Shown here piece after piece: positions 37,158-50,495 of a DNA stretch of 64,000 nucleotides. Both the position numbers and the translations under genes were made by a program. Origin of the DNA: Auanema rhodensis (taxonomy: Eukaryota > Nematoda > Chromadorea > Rhabditida > Rhabditidae); assembly GCA_964057225.1 (NCBI GenBank), contig OZ059894.1, positions 22,102,476 to 22,166,475 on the forward strand, written 5' to 3'. Under the pieces are notes generated by a model. That model made no database searches. It was not told the DNA's origin and worked only from the letters and a program-made list of their open reading frames with translations. The first letter of the stretch is position 1, and each line of letters opens with the position of its first letter.

Positions 37158-40100
37158 GCTAAATTATTTTGAAATTTTTCGAAAAAATTTTTGTCAAAAT
37201 GTTTTTGGAAGCAATGTTGAGTGTACATGGAAACTCAACATACACTAATGCATCATTTTTCAAACGATCATAACTAATTTTTGTATCAAGCGTTTCATGA
37301 TGTAGTATAGTGCATTCGATGCGGATTTTTAAGCTGCGTCGATCTGTGTTATCAGATTTGCGCTAGCTTAAAAATGCACCGAGATATCAACTGATATAAG
37401 TTCACACTTATATCCTCGATTTTCACCCTGAAGAATTAATTTTTTCGTTGAATAACATTGTCCATCGTCTTTGCCTTAAAAAAAGGAATCTAAAAACATC
37501 TACTTTTTGCTAAATTATTCTGAAATTTTCCGAAAAAATTTTTGTCAAAATGTTTTTGGAAGCAATGTTGAGTGTACATGGAAACTCAACATACACTAAT
37601 GCATCATTTTTCAAACGATCATAACTAATTTTTGTATCAAGCGTTTCTTGATGTAGTATAGTGCATTCGATGCGGATTTTTAAGCTGCGTCGATCTGTGT
37701 TATCAGATTTGCGCTAGCTTAAAAATGCACCGAGATATCAACTGATATAAGTTCACACTTATATCCTCGATTTTCACCCTGAAGAATTAATTTTTTCGTT
37801 GAATAACATTGTCCATCGTCTTTGCCTTAAAAAAAGGAATCTAAAAACATCTACTTTTTGCTAAATTATTCTGAAATTTTTCGAAAAAATTTTTGTCAAA
37901 ATGTTTTTGGAAGCAATGTTGAGTGTACATGGAAACTCAACATACACTAATGCATCATTTTTCAAACGATCATAACTAATTTGTGTATTAAGCGTTTCTT
38001 GATGTAGTATAGTGCATTCGATGCGGATTTTTAAGCTGCGTCGATCTGTGTTATCAGATTTGCGCTAGCTTAAAAATGCACCGAGATATCAACTGATATA
38101 AGTTCACACTTATATCCTCGATTTTCACCCTGAAGAATTAATTTTTTCGTTGAATAACATTGTCTATCGTCTTTGCCTTGAAAAATGGAATCTAAAAACA
38201 TCTACTTTTTGCTAAATTATTTTGAAATTTTTCGAAAAAATTTTTGTCAAAATGTTTTTGGAAGCAATGTTGAGTGTACATGGAAACTCAACATACACTA
38301 ATGCATCATTTTTCAAACGATCATAACTAATTTTTGTATCAAGCGTTTCTTGATGTAGTATAGTGCATTCGATGCGGATTTTTAAGCTGCGTCGATCTGT
38401 GTTATCAGATTTGCGCTAGCTTAAAAATGCACCGAGATATCAACTGATATAAGTTCACACTTATATCCTCGATTTTCACCCTGAAGAATTAATTTTTTCG
38501 TTGAATAACATTGTCCATCGTCTTTGCCTTAAAAAAAGGAATCTAAAAACATCTACTTTTTGCTAAATTATTCTGAAATTTTTCGAAAAAATTTTTGTCA
38601 AAATGTTTTTGGAAGCAATGTTGAGTGTACATGGAAACTCAACATACACTAATGCATCATTTTTCAAACGATCATAACTAATTTGTGTATTAAGCGTTTC
38701 TTGATGTAGTATAGTGCATTCGATGCGGATTTTTGAGCTGCGTCGATCTGTGTTATCAGATTTGCGCTAGCTTAAAAATGCACCGAGATATCAACTGATA
38801 TAAGTTCACACTTATATCCTCGATTTACACCCTGAAGAATTAATTTTCTCGTTGAATAACATTGTCCATCGTCTTTGCCTTGAAAAAAGAAATCTAAAAA
38901 CATCTACTTTTTGCTAAATTATTTTGAAATTTTTCGAAAAAATTTTTGTCAAAATGTTTTTGGAAGCAATGTTGAGTGTACATGGAAACTCAACATACAC
39001 TAATGCATCATTTTTCAAACGATCATAACTAATTTGTGTATTAAGCGTTTCTTAATGTAGTATAGTGCATTCGATGCGGATTTTTAAGCTGCGTCGATCT
39101 GTGTTATCAGATTTGCGCTAGCTTAAAAATGCACCGAGATATCAACTGATATAAGTTCACACTTATATCCTCGATTTTCACCCTGAAGAATTAATTTTTT
39201 CGTTGAATAACATTGTCCATCGTCTTTGCCTTAAAAAAAGGAATCTAAAAACATCTACTTTTTGCTAAATTATTTTGAAATTTTTCGAAAAAATTTTTGT
39301 CAAAATGTTTTTGGAAGCAATGTTGAGTGTACATGGAAACTCAACATACACTAATGCATCATTTTTCAAACGATCATAACTAATTTTTGTATCAAACGTT
39401 TCTCAATGTAGTATAGTGCATTCGATGCGGATTTTTAAGCTGCGTCGATCTGTGTTATCAGATTTGCGCTAGCTTAAAAATGCACCGAGATATCAACTGA
39501 TATAAGTTCACACTTATATCCTCGATTTTCACCCTGAAGAATTAATTTTTTCGTTGAATAACATTGTCCATCGTCTTTGCCTTAAAAAAAGGAATCTAAA
39601 AACATCTACTTTTTGCTGAATTATTCTGAAATTTTTCGAAAAAATTTTTGTCAAAATGTTTTTGGAAGCAATGTTGAGTGTACATGGAAACTCAACATAC
39701 ACTAATGCATCATTTTTCAAACGATCATAACTAATTTTTGTATTAAGCGTTTCTCAATGTAGTATAGTGCATTCGATGCGGATTTTTAAGCTGCGTCGAT
39801 CTGTGTTATCAGATTTGCGCTAGCTTAAAAATGCACCGAGATATCAACTGATATAAGTTCACACTTATATCCTCGATTTTCACCCTGAAGAATTAATTTT
39901 TTCGTTGAATAACATTGTCCATCGTCTTTGCCTTAAAAAAAGGAATCTAAAAACATCTACTTTTTGCTAAATTATTTTGAAATTTTTCGAAAAAATTTTT
40001 GTCAAAATGTTTTTGGAAGCAATGTTGAGTGTACATGGAAACTCAACATACACTAATGCATCATTTTTCAAACGATCATAACTAATTTTTGTATCAAGCG

Positions 40101-41018
40101 TTTCTTGATGTAGTATAGTGCATTCGATGCGGATTTTTAAGCTGCGTCGATCTGTGTTATCAGATTTGCGCTAGCTTAAAAATGCACCGAGATATCAACT
40201 GATATAAGTTCACACTTATATCCTCGATTTTCACCCTGAAGAATTAATTTTTTCGTTGAATAACATTGTCTATCGTCTTTGCCTTGAAAAATGGAATCTA
40301 AAAACATCTACTTTTTGCTAAATTATTTTGAAATTTTTCGAAAAAATTTTTGTCAAAATGTTTTTGGAAGCAATGTTGAGTGTACATGGAAACTCAACAT
40401 ACACTAATGCATCATTTTTCAAACGATCATAACTAATTTTTGTATCAAGCGTTTCTTGATGTAGTATAGTGCATTCGATGCGGATTTTTAAGCTGCGTCG
40501 ATCTGTGTTATCAGATTTGCGCTAGCTTAAAAATGCACCGAGATATCAACTGATATAAGTTCACACTTATATCCTCGATTTTCACCCTGAAGAATTAATT
40601 TTTTCGTTGAATAACATTGTCCATCGTCTTTGCCTTAAAAAAAGGAATCTAAAAACATCTACTTTTTGCTAAATTATTCTAAAATTTTTCGAAAAAATTT
40701 TTGTCAAAATGTTTTTGGAAGCAATGTTGAGTGTACATGGAAACTCAACATACACTAATGCATCATTTTTCAAACGATCATAACTAATTTGTGTATTAAG
40801 CGTTTCTTGATGTAGTATAGTGCATTCGATGCGGATTTTTAAGCTGCGTCGATCTGTGTTATCAGATTTGCGCTAGCTTAAAAATGCACCGAGATATCAA
40901 CTGATATAAGTTCACACTTATATCCTCGATTTTCACCCTGAAGAATTAATTTTTTCGTTGAATAACATTGTCCATCGTCTTTGCCTTAAAAAAAGGAATC
41001 TAAAAACATCTACTTTTT
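36807..41018. repeat. 12-monomer block, copy A (M106-M117, 4212 bp)
   Basis: Contains M107 (CATGATG), M108 (ATTTTCCG), M111 with three linked private markers (TTTTGAGCTG at 38731, GATTTACACC at 38821, TTTTCTCG), M114 (GCTG with ATTATTCTG, 39615) and M117 (ATTCTAAAA, 40681). The same markers appear in order in copy B. Confidence 0.87.
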
Positions 41019-41369
41019 GCTAAATTATTTTGAAATTTTTCGAAAAAATTTTTGTCAAAATGTTTTTGGAAGCAATGTTGAGTGTACATGGAAACTCAAC
41101 ATACACTAATGCATCATTTTTCAAACGATCATAACTAATTTTTGTATCAAGCGTTTCTTGATGTAGTATAGTGCATTCGATGCGGATTTTTAAGCTGCGT
41201 CGATCTGTGTTATCAGATTTGCGCTAGCTTAAAAATGCACCGAGATATCAACTGATATAAGTTCACACTTATATCCTCGATTTTCACCCTGAAGAATTAA
41301 TTTTTTCGTTGAATAACATTGTCCATCGTCTTTGCCTTAAAAAAAGAAATCTAAAAACATCTACTTTTT
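41019..41369. repeat. Linking monomer M118
   Basis: Single monomer between the two 12-mer blocks. It has ATTATTTTG, TATCAAGCG/CTTGATG and the AAAGAAATC tail that also precedes M106 in the first copy, so its right part belongs to the block junction. Confidence 0.75.
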
Positions 41370-44300
41370 GCTAAATTATTCTGAAATTTTTCGAAAAAAT
41401 TTTTGTCAAAATGTTTTTGGAAGCAATGTTGAGTGTACATGGAAACTCAACATACACTAATGCATCATTTTTCAAACGATCATAACTAATTTTTGTATCA
41501 AGCGTTTCTTGATGTAGTATAGTGCATTCGATGCGGATTTTTAAGCTGCGTCGATCTGTGTTATCAGATTTGCGCTAGCTTAAAAATGCACCGAGATATC
41601 AACTGATATAAGTTCACACTTATATCCTCGATTTTCACCCTGAAGAATTAATTTTTTCGTTGAATAACATTGTCTATCGTCTTTGCCTTGAAAAATGGAA
41701 TCTAAAAACATCTACTTTTTGCTAAATTATTTTGAAATTTTTCGAAAAAATTTTTGTCAAAATGTTTTTGGAAGCAATGTTGAGTGTACATGGAAACTCA
41801 ACATACACTAATGCATCATTTTTCAAACGATCATAACTAATTTTTGTATCAAGCGTTTCATGATGTAGTATAGTGCATTCGATGCGGATTTTTAAGCTGC
41901 GTCGATCTGTGTTATCAGATTTGCGCTAGCTTAAAAATGCACCGAGATATCAACTGATATAAGTTCACACTTATATCCTCGATTTTCACCCTGAAGAATT
42001 AATTTTTTCGTTGAATAACATTGTCCATCGTCTTTGCCTTAAAAAAAGGAATCTAAAAACATCTACTTTTTGCTAAATTATTCTGAAATTTTCCGAAAAA
42101 ATTTTTGTCAAAATGTTTTTGGAAGCAATGTTGAGTGTACATGGAAACTCAACATACACTAATGCATCATTTTTCAAACGATCATAACTAATTTTTGTAT
42201 CAAGCGTTTCTTGATGTAGTATAGTGCATTCGATGCGGATTTTTAAGCTGCGTCGATCTGTGTTATCAGATTTGCGCTAGCTTAAAAATGCACCGAGATA
42301 TCAACTGATATAAGTTCACACTTATATCCTCGATTTTCACCCTGAAGAATTAATTTTTTCGTTGAATAACATTGTCTATCGTCTTTGCCTTGAAAAATGG
42401 AATCTAAAAACATCTACTTTTTGCTAAATTATTTTGAAATTTTTCGAAAAAATTTTTGTCAAAATGTTTTTGGAAGCAATGTTGAGTGTACATGGAAACT
42501 CAACATACACTAATGCATCATTTTTCAAACGATCATAACTAATTTTTGTATCAAGCGTTTCTTGATGTAGTATAGTGCATTCGATGCGGATTTTTAAGCT
42601 GCGTCGATCTGTGTTATCAGATTTGCGCTAGCTTAAAAATGCACCGAGATATCAACTGATATAAGTTCACACTTATATCCTCGATTTTCACCCTGAAGAA
42701 TTAATTTTTTCGTTGAATAACATTGTCCATCGTCTTTGCCTTAAAAAAAGGAATCTAAAAACATCTACTTTTTGCTAAATTATTCTGAAATTTTTCGAAA
42801 AAATTTTTGTCAAAATGTTTTTGGAAGCAATGTTGAGTGTACATGGAAACTCAACATACACTAATGCATCATTTTTCAAACGATCATAACTAATTTGTGT
42901 ATTAAGCGTTTCTTGATGTAGTATAGTGCATTCGATGCGGATTTTTGAGCTGCGTCGATCTGTGTTATCAGATTTGCGCTAGCTTAAAAATGCACCGAGA
43001 TATCAACTGATATAAGTTCACACTTATATCCTCGATTTACACCCTGAAGAATTAATTTTCTCGTTGAATAACATTGTCCATCGTCTTTGCCTTGAAAAAA
43101 GAAATCTAAAAACATCTACTTTTTGCTAAATTATTTTGAAATTTTTCGAAAAAATTTTTGTCAAAATGTTTTTGGAAGCAATGTTGAGTGTACATGGAAA
43201 CTCAACATACACTAATGCATCATTTTTCAAACGATCATAACTAATTTGTGTATTAAGCGTTTCTCAATGTAGTATAGTGCATTCGATGCGGATTTTTAAG
43301 CTGCGTCGATCTGTGTTATCAGATTTGCGCTAGCTTAAAAATGCACCGAGATATCAACTGATATAAGTTCACACTTATATCCTCGATTTTCACCCTGAAG
43401 AATTAATTTTTTCGTTGAATAACATTGTCCATCGTCTTTGCCTTAAAAAAAGAAATCTAAAAACATCTACTTTTTGCTAAATTATTTTGAAATTTTTCGA
43501 AAAAATTTTTGTCAAAATGTTTTTGGAAGCAATGTTGAGTGTACATGGAAACTCAACATACACTAATGCATCATTTTTCAAACGATCATAACTAATTTTT
43601 GTATCAAACGTTTCTCAATGTAGTATAGTGCATTCGATGCGGATTTTTAAGCTGCGTCGATCTGTGTTATCAGATTTGCGCTAGCTTAAAAATGCACCGA
43701 GATATCAACTGATATAAGTTCACACTTATATCCTCGATTTTCACCCTGAAGAATTAATTTTTTCGTTGAATAACATTGTCCATCGTCTTTGCCTTAAAAA
43801 AAGGAATCTAAAAACATCTACTTTTTGCTGAATTATTCTGAAATTTTTCGAAAAAATTTTTGTCAAAATGTTTTTGGAAGCAATGTTGAGTGTACATGGA
43901 AACTCAACATACACTAATGCATCATTTTTCAAACGATCATAACTAATTTTTGTATCAAACGTTTCTCAATGTAGTATAGTGCATTCGATGCGGATTTTTA
44001 AGCTGCGTCGATCTGTGTTATCAGATTTGCGCTAGCTTAAAAATGCACCGAGATATCAACTGATATAAGTTCACACTTATATCCTCGATTTTCACCCTGA
44101 AGAATTAATTTTTTCGTTGAATAACATTGTCCATCGTCTTTGCCTTAAAAAAAGGAATCTAAAAACATCTACTTTTTGCTGAATTATTCTGAAATTTTTC
44201 GAAAAAATTTTTGTCAAAATGTTTTTGGAAGCAATGTTGAGTGTACATGGAAACTCAACATACACTAATGCATCATTTTTCAAACGATCATAACTAATTT

Positions 44301-45581
44301 TTGTATTAAGCGTTTCTCAATGTAGTATAGTGCATTCGATGCGGATTTTTAAGCTGCGTCGATCTGTGTTATCAGATTTGCGCTAGCTTAAAAATGCACC
44401 GAGATATCAACTGATATAAGTTCACACTTATATCCTCGATTTTCACCCTGAAGAATTAATTTTTTCGTTGAATAACATTGTCCATCGTCTTTGCCTTAAA
44501 AAAAGGAATCTAAAAACATCTACTTTTTGCTAAATTATTTTGAAATTTTTCGAAAAAATTTTTGTCAAAATGTTTTTGGAAGCAATGTTGAGTGTACATG
44601 GAAACTCAACATACACTAATGCATCATTTTTCAAACGATCATAACTAATTTTTGTATCAAGCGTTTCTTGATGTAGTATAGTGCATTCGATGCGGATTTT
44701 TAAGCTGCGTCGATCTGTGTTATCAGATTTGCGCTAGCTTAAAAATGCACCGAGATATCAACTGATATAAGTTCACACTTATATCCTCGATTTTCACCCT
44801 GAAGAATTAATTTTTTCGTTGAATAACATTGTCTATCGTCTTTGCCTTGAAAAATGGAATCTAAAAACATCTACTTTTTGCTAAATTATTTTGAAATTTT
44901 TCGAAAAAATTTTTGTCAAAATGTTTTTGGAAGCAATGTTGAGTGTACATGGAAACTCAACATACACTAATGCATCATTTTTCAAACGATCATAACTAAT
45001 TTTTGTATCAAGCGTTTCTTGATGTAGTATAGTGCATTCGATGCGGATTTTTAAGCTGCGTCGATCTGTGTTATCAGATTTGCGCTAGCTTAAAAATGCA
45101 CCGAGATATCAACTGATATAAGTTCACACTTATATCCTCGATTTTCACCCTGAAGAATTAATTTTTTCGTTGAATAACATTGTCCATCGTCTTTGCCTTA
45201 AAAAAAGGAATCTAAAAACATCTACTTTTTGCTAAATTATTCTAAAATTTTTCGAAAAAATTTTTGTCAAAATGTTTTTGGAAGCAATGTTGAGTGTACA
45301 TGGAAACTCAACATACACTAATGCATCATTTTTCAAACGATCATAACTAATTTGTGTATTAAGCGTTTCTTGATGTAGTATAGTGCATTCGATGCGGATT
45401 TTTAAGCTGCGTCGATCTGTGTTATCAGATTTGCGCTAGCTTAAAAATGCACCGAGATATCAACTGATATAAGTTCACACTTATATCCTCGATTTTCACC
45501 CTGAAGAATTAATTTTTTCGTTGAATAACATTGTCCATCGTCTTTGCCTTAAAAAAAGGAATCTAAAAACATCTACTTTTT
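41370..45581. repeat. 12-monomer block, copy B (M119-M130, 4212 bp)
   Basis: M119-M120 match M106-M107; M121 is one hybrid monomer standing for M108 plus M109; M122-M125 match M110-M113; M126 (43827) is an additional GCTG monomer; M127-M130 match M114-M117. One loss and one gain cancel, so both copies are 4212 bp. M124 differs from M112 (CTCAATG and AAAGAAATC instead of CTTAATG and AAAGGAATC). Confidence 0.85.
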
Positions 45582-46985
45582 GCTAAATTATTTTGAAATT
45601 TTTCGAAAAAATTTTTGTCAAAATGTTTTTGGAAGCAATGTTGAGTGTACATGGAAACTCAACATACACTAATGCATCATTTTTCAAACGATCATAACTA
45701 ATTTTTGTATCAAACGTTTCTCAATGTAGTATAGTGCATTCGATGCGGATTTTTAAGCTGCGTCGATCTGTGTTATCAGATTTGCGCTAGCTTAAAAATG
45801 CACCGAGATATCAACTGATATAAGTTCACACTTATATCCTCGATTTTCACCCTGAAGAATTAATTTTTTCGTTGAATAACATTGTCCATCGTCTTTGCCT
45901 TAAAAAAAGGAATCTAAAAACATCTACTTTTTGCTGAATTATTCTGAAATTTTTCGAAAAAATTTTTGTCAAAATGTTTTTGGAAGCAATGTTGAGTGTA
46001 CATGGAAACTCAACATACACTAATGCATCATTTTTCAAACGATCATAACTAATTTTTGTATTAAGCGTTTCTCAATGTAGTATAGTGCATTCGATGCGGA
46101 TTTTTAAGCTGCGTCGATCTGTGTTATCAGATTTGCGCTAGCTTAAAAATGCACCGAGATATCAACTGATATAAGTTCACACTTATATCCTCGATTTTCA
46201 CCCTGAAGAATTAATTTTTTCGTTGAATAACATTGTCCATCGTCTTTGCCTTAAAAAAAGGAATCTAAAAACATCTACTTTTTGCTAAATTATTTTGAAA
46301 TTTTTCGAAAAAATTTTTGTCAAAATGTTTTTGGAAGCAATGTTGAGTGTACATGGAAACTCAACATACACTAATGCATCATTTTTCAAACGATCATAAC
46401 TAATTTTTGTATCAAGCGTTTCTTGATGTAGTATAGTGCATTCGATGCGGATTTTTAAGCTGCGTCGATCTGTGTTATCAGATTTGCGCTAGCTTAAAAA
46501 TGCACCGAGATATCAACTGATATAAGTTCACACTTATATCCTCGATTTTCACCCTGAAGAATTAATTTTTTCGTTGAATAACATTGTCCATCGTCTTTGC
46601 CTTAAAAAAAGGAATCTAAAAACATCTACTTTTTGCTAAATTATTTTGAAATTTTTCGAAAAAATTTTTGTCAAAATGTTTTTGGAAGCAATGTTGAGTG
46701 TACATGGAAACTCAACATACACTAATGCATCATTTTTCAAACGAACATAACTAATTTTTTTATTAAGCGTTTCTCAATGTAGTATAGTGCATTCGATGCG
46801 GATTTTTAAGCTGCGTCGATCTGTGTTATCAGATTTGCGCTAGCTTAAAAATGCACCGAGATATCAACTGATATAAGTTCACACTTATATCCTCGATTTT
46901 CACCCTGAAGAATTAATTTTTTCGTTGAATAACATTGTCCATCGTCTTTGCCTTAAAAAAAGGAATCTAAAAACATCTACTTTTT
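45582..46985. repeat. Monomers M131-M134
   Basis: M131 and M132 repeat the M113-M114 pair (TATCAAACG/CTCAATG, then GCTG with ATTATTCTG). M133 is a common TATCAAGCG/CTTGATG monomer. M134 introduces ACGAACATAAC with TTTTTTTATTAAGCG and is a direct duplicate of M135. Confidence 0.82.
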
Positions 46986-49900
46986 GCTAAATTATTTTGA
47001 AATTTTTCGAAAAAATTTTTGTCAAAATGTTTTTGGAAGCAATGTTGAGTGTACATGGAAACTCAACATACACTAATGCATCATTTTTCAAACGAACATA
47101 ACTAATTTTTTTATTAAGCGTTTCTCAATGTAGTATAGTGCATTCGATGCGGATTTTTAAGCTGCGTCGATCTGTGTTATCAGATTTGCGCTAGCTTAAA
47201 AATGCACCGAGATATCAACTGATATAAGTTCACACTTATATCCTCGATTTTCACCCTGAAGAATTAATTTTTTCGTTGAATAACATTGTCCATCGTCTTT
47301 GCCTTAAAAAAAGGAATCTAAAAACATCTACTTTTTGCTAAATTATTTTGAAATTTTTCGAAAAAATTTTTGTCAAAATGTTTTTGGAAGCAATGTTGAG
47401 TGTACATGGAAACTCAACATACACTAATGCATCATTTTTCAAACGATCATAACTAATTTTTGTATCAAGCGTTTCTTGATGTAGTATAGTGCATTCGATG
47501 CGGATTTTTAAGCTGCGTCGATCTGTGTTATCAGATTTGCGCTAGCTTAAAAATGCACCGAGATATCAACTGATATAAGTTCACACTTATATCCTCGATT
47601 TACACCCTGAAGAATTAATTTTCTCGTTGAATAACATTGTCCATCGTCTTTGCCTTGAAAAAAGAAATCTAAAAACATCTACTTTTTGCTAAATTATTTT
47701 GAAATTTTTCGAAAAAATTTTTGTCAAAATGTTTTTGGAAGCAATGTTGAGTGTACATGGAAACTCAACATACACTAATGCATCATTTTTCAAACGATCA
47801 TAACTAATTTGTGTATTAAGCGTTTCTCAATGTAGTATAGTGCATTCGATGCGGATTTTTAAGCTGCGTCGATCTGTGTTATCAGATTTGCGCTAGCTTA
47901 AAAATGCACCGAGATATCAACTGATATAAGTTCACACTTATATCCTCGATTTTCACCCTGAAGAATTAATTTTTTCGTTGAATAACATTGTCCATCGTCT
48001 TACCCTTAAAAAAAGGAATCTAAAAACATCTACTTTTTGCTAAATTATTTTGAAATTTTTCGAAAAAATTTTTGTCAAAATGTTTTTGGAAGCAATGTTG
48101 AGTGTACATGGAAACTCAACATACACTAATGCATCATTTTTCAAACGATCATAACTAATTTTTGTATCAAACGTTTTTCAATGTAGTATAGTGCATTCGA
48201 TGCGGATTTTTAAGCTGCGTCGATCTGTGTTATCAGATTTGCGCTAGCTTAAAAATGCACCGAGATATCAACTGATATAAGTTCACACTTATATCCTCGA
48301 TTTTCACCCTGAAGAATTAATTTTTTCGTTGAATAACATTGTCCATCGTCTTTGCCTTAAAAAAAGGAATCTAAAAACATCTACTTTTTGCTGAATTATT
48401 CTGAAATTTTTCGAAAAAATTTTTGTCAAAATGTTTTTGGAAGCAATGTTGAGTGTACATGGAAACTCAACATACACTAATGCATCATTTTTCAAACGAT
48501 CATAACTAATTTTTGTATTAAGCGTTTCTCAATGTAGTATAGTGCATTCGATGCGGATTTTTAAGCTGCGTCGATCTCTGTTATCAGATTTGCGCTAGCT
48601 TAAAAATGCACCGAGATATCAACTGATATAAGTTCACACTTATATCCTCGATTTTCACCCTGAAGAATTAATTTTTTCGTTGAATAACATTGTCCATCGT
48701 CTTTGCCTTAAAAAAAGGAATCTAAAAACATCTACTTTTTGCTAAATTATTTTGAAATTTTTCGAAAAAATTTTTGTCAAAATGTTTTTGGAAGCAATGT
48801 TGAGTGTACATGGAAACTCAACATACACTAATGCATCATTTTTCAAACGATCATAACTAATTTTTGTATCAAGCGTTTCTTGATGTAGTATAGTGCATTC
48901 GATGCGGATTTTTAAGCTGCGTCGATCTGTGTTATCAGATTTGCGCTAGCTTAAAAATGCACCGAGATATCAACTGATATAAGTTCACACTTATATCCTC
49001 GATTTTCACCCTGAAGAATTAATTTTTTCGTTGAATAACATTGTCCATCGTCTTTGCCTTGAAAAAAGAAATCTAAAAACATCTACTTTTTGCTAAATTA
49101 TTTTGAAATTTTTCGAAAAAATTTTTGTCAAAATGTTTTTGGAAGCAATGTTGAGTGTACATGGAAACTCAACATACACTAATGCATCATTTTTCAAACG
49201 ATCATAACTAATTTGTGTATTAAGCGTTTCTCAATGTAGTATAGTGCATTCGATGCGGATTCTTAAGCTGCGTCGATCTGTGTTATCAGATTTGCGCTAG
49301 CTTAAAAATGCACCGAGATATCAACTGATATAAGTTCACACTTATATCCTCGATTTTCACCCTGAAGAATTAATTTTTTCGTTGAATAACATTGTCCATC
49401 GTCTTTGCCTTAAAAAAAGGAATCTAAAAACATCTACTTTTTGCTAAATTATTTTGAAATTTTTCGAAAAAATTTTTGTCAAAATGTTTTTGGAAGCAAT
49501 GTTGAGTGTACATGGAAACTCAACATACACTAATGCATCATTTTTCAAACGATCATAACTAATTTTTGTATTAAGCGTTTCTCAATGTAGTATAGTGCAT
49601 TCGATGCGGATTTTTAAGTTGCGTCGATCTGTGTTATCAGATTTGCGCTAGCTTGAAAATGCACCGAGATATCAACTGATATAAGTTTACACTTATATCC
49701 TCGATTTTCACCCTGAAGAATTAATTTTTTCGTTGAATAACATTGTCCATCGTCTTTGCCTTGAAAAAAGAAATCTAAAAACATCTACTTTTTGCTAAAT
49801 TATTTTGAAATTTTTCGAAAAAATTTTTGTCAAAATGTTTTTGGAAGCAATGTTGAGTGTACATGGAAACTCAACATACACTAATGCATCATTTTTCAAA

Positions 49901-50495
49901 CGATCATAACTAATTTTTGTATTAAGCGTTTCTCAATGTAGTATAGTGCATTCGATGCGGATTTTTAAGCTGCGTCGATCTGTGTTATCAGATTTGCGCT
50001 AGCTTAAAAATGCACCGAGATATCAACTGATATAAGTTCACACTTATATCCTCGATTTTCACCCTGAAGAATTAATTTTTTCGTTGAATAACATTGTCCA
50101 TCGTCTTCGCCTTAAAAAAAGGAATCTAAAAACATCTACTTTTTGCTAAATTATTTTGAAATTTTTCGAAAAAATTTTTGTCAAAATGTTTTTGGAAGCA
50201 ATGTTGAGTGTACATGGAAACTCAACATACACTAATGCATCATTTTTCAAACGATCATAACTAATTTGTGTATTAAGCGTTTCTCAATGTAGTATAGTGC
50301 ATTCGATGCGGATTTTTAAGCTGCGTCGATCTGTGTTATCAGATTTGCGCTAGCTTAAAAATGCACCGAGATATCAACTGATATAAGTTCACACTTATAT
50401 CCTCGATTTTCACCCTGAAGAATTAATTTTTTCGTTGAATAACATTGTCCATCGTCTTTGCCTTAAAAAAAGGAATCTAAAAACATCTACTTTTT
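46986..50495. repeat. 10-monomer HOR, copy A (M135-M144, 3510 bp)
   Basis: Markers in order: ACGAACATAAC (47092), GATTTACACC with TTTTCTCG (47596), TATCAAACG (M138), GCTG with GATCTCTG (M139, 48571), AAAGAAATC tail (M140), GGATTCTTAAG (49261), AAGTTGCG with GCTTGAAAATG (M142), CTTCGCC (50107), TTTGTG/CTCAATG (M144). All recur exactly 3510 bp to the right. Copy-specific changes noticed: the adjacent pair TACCC at 48001-48005, and ACGTTTTTCA in M138. Confidence 0.95.
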
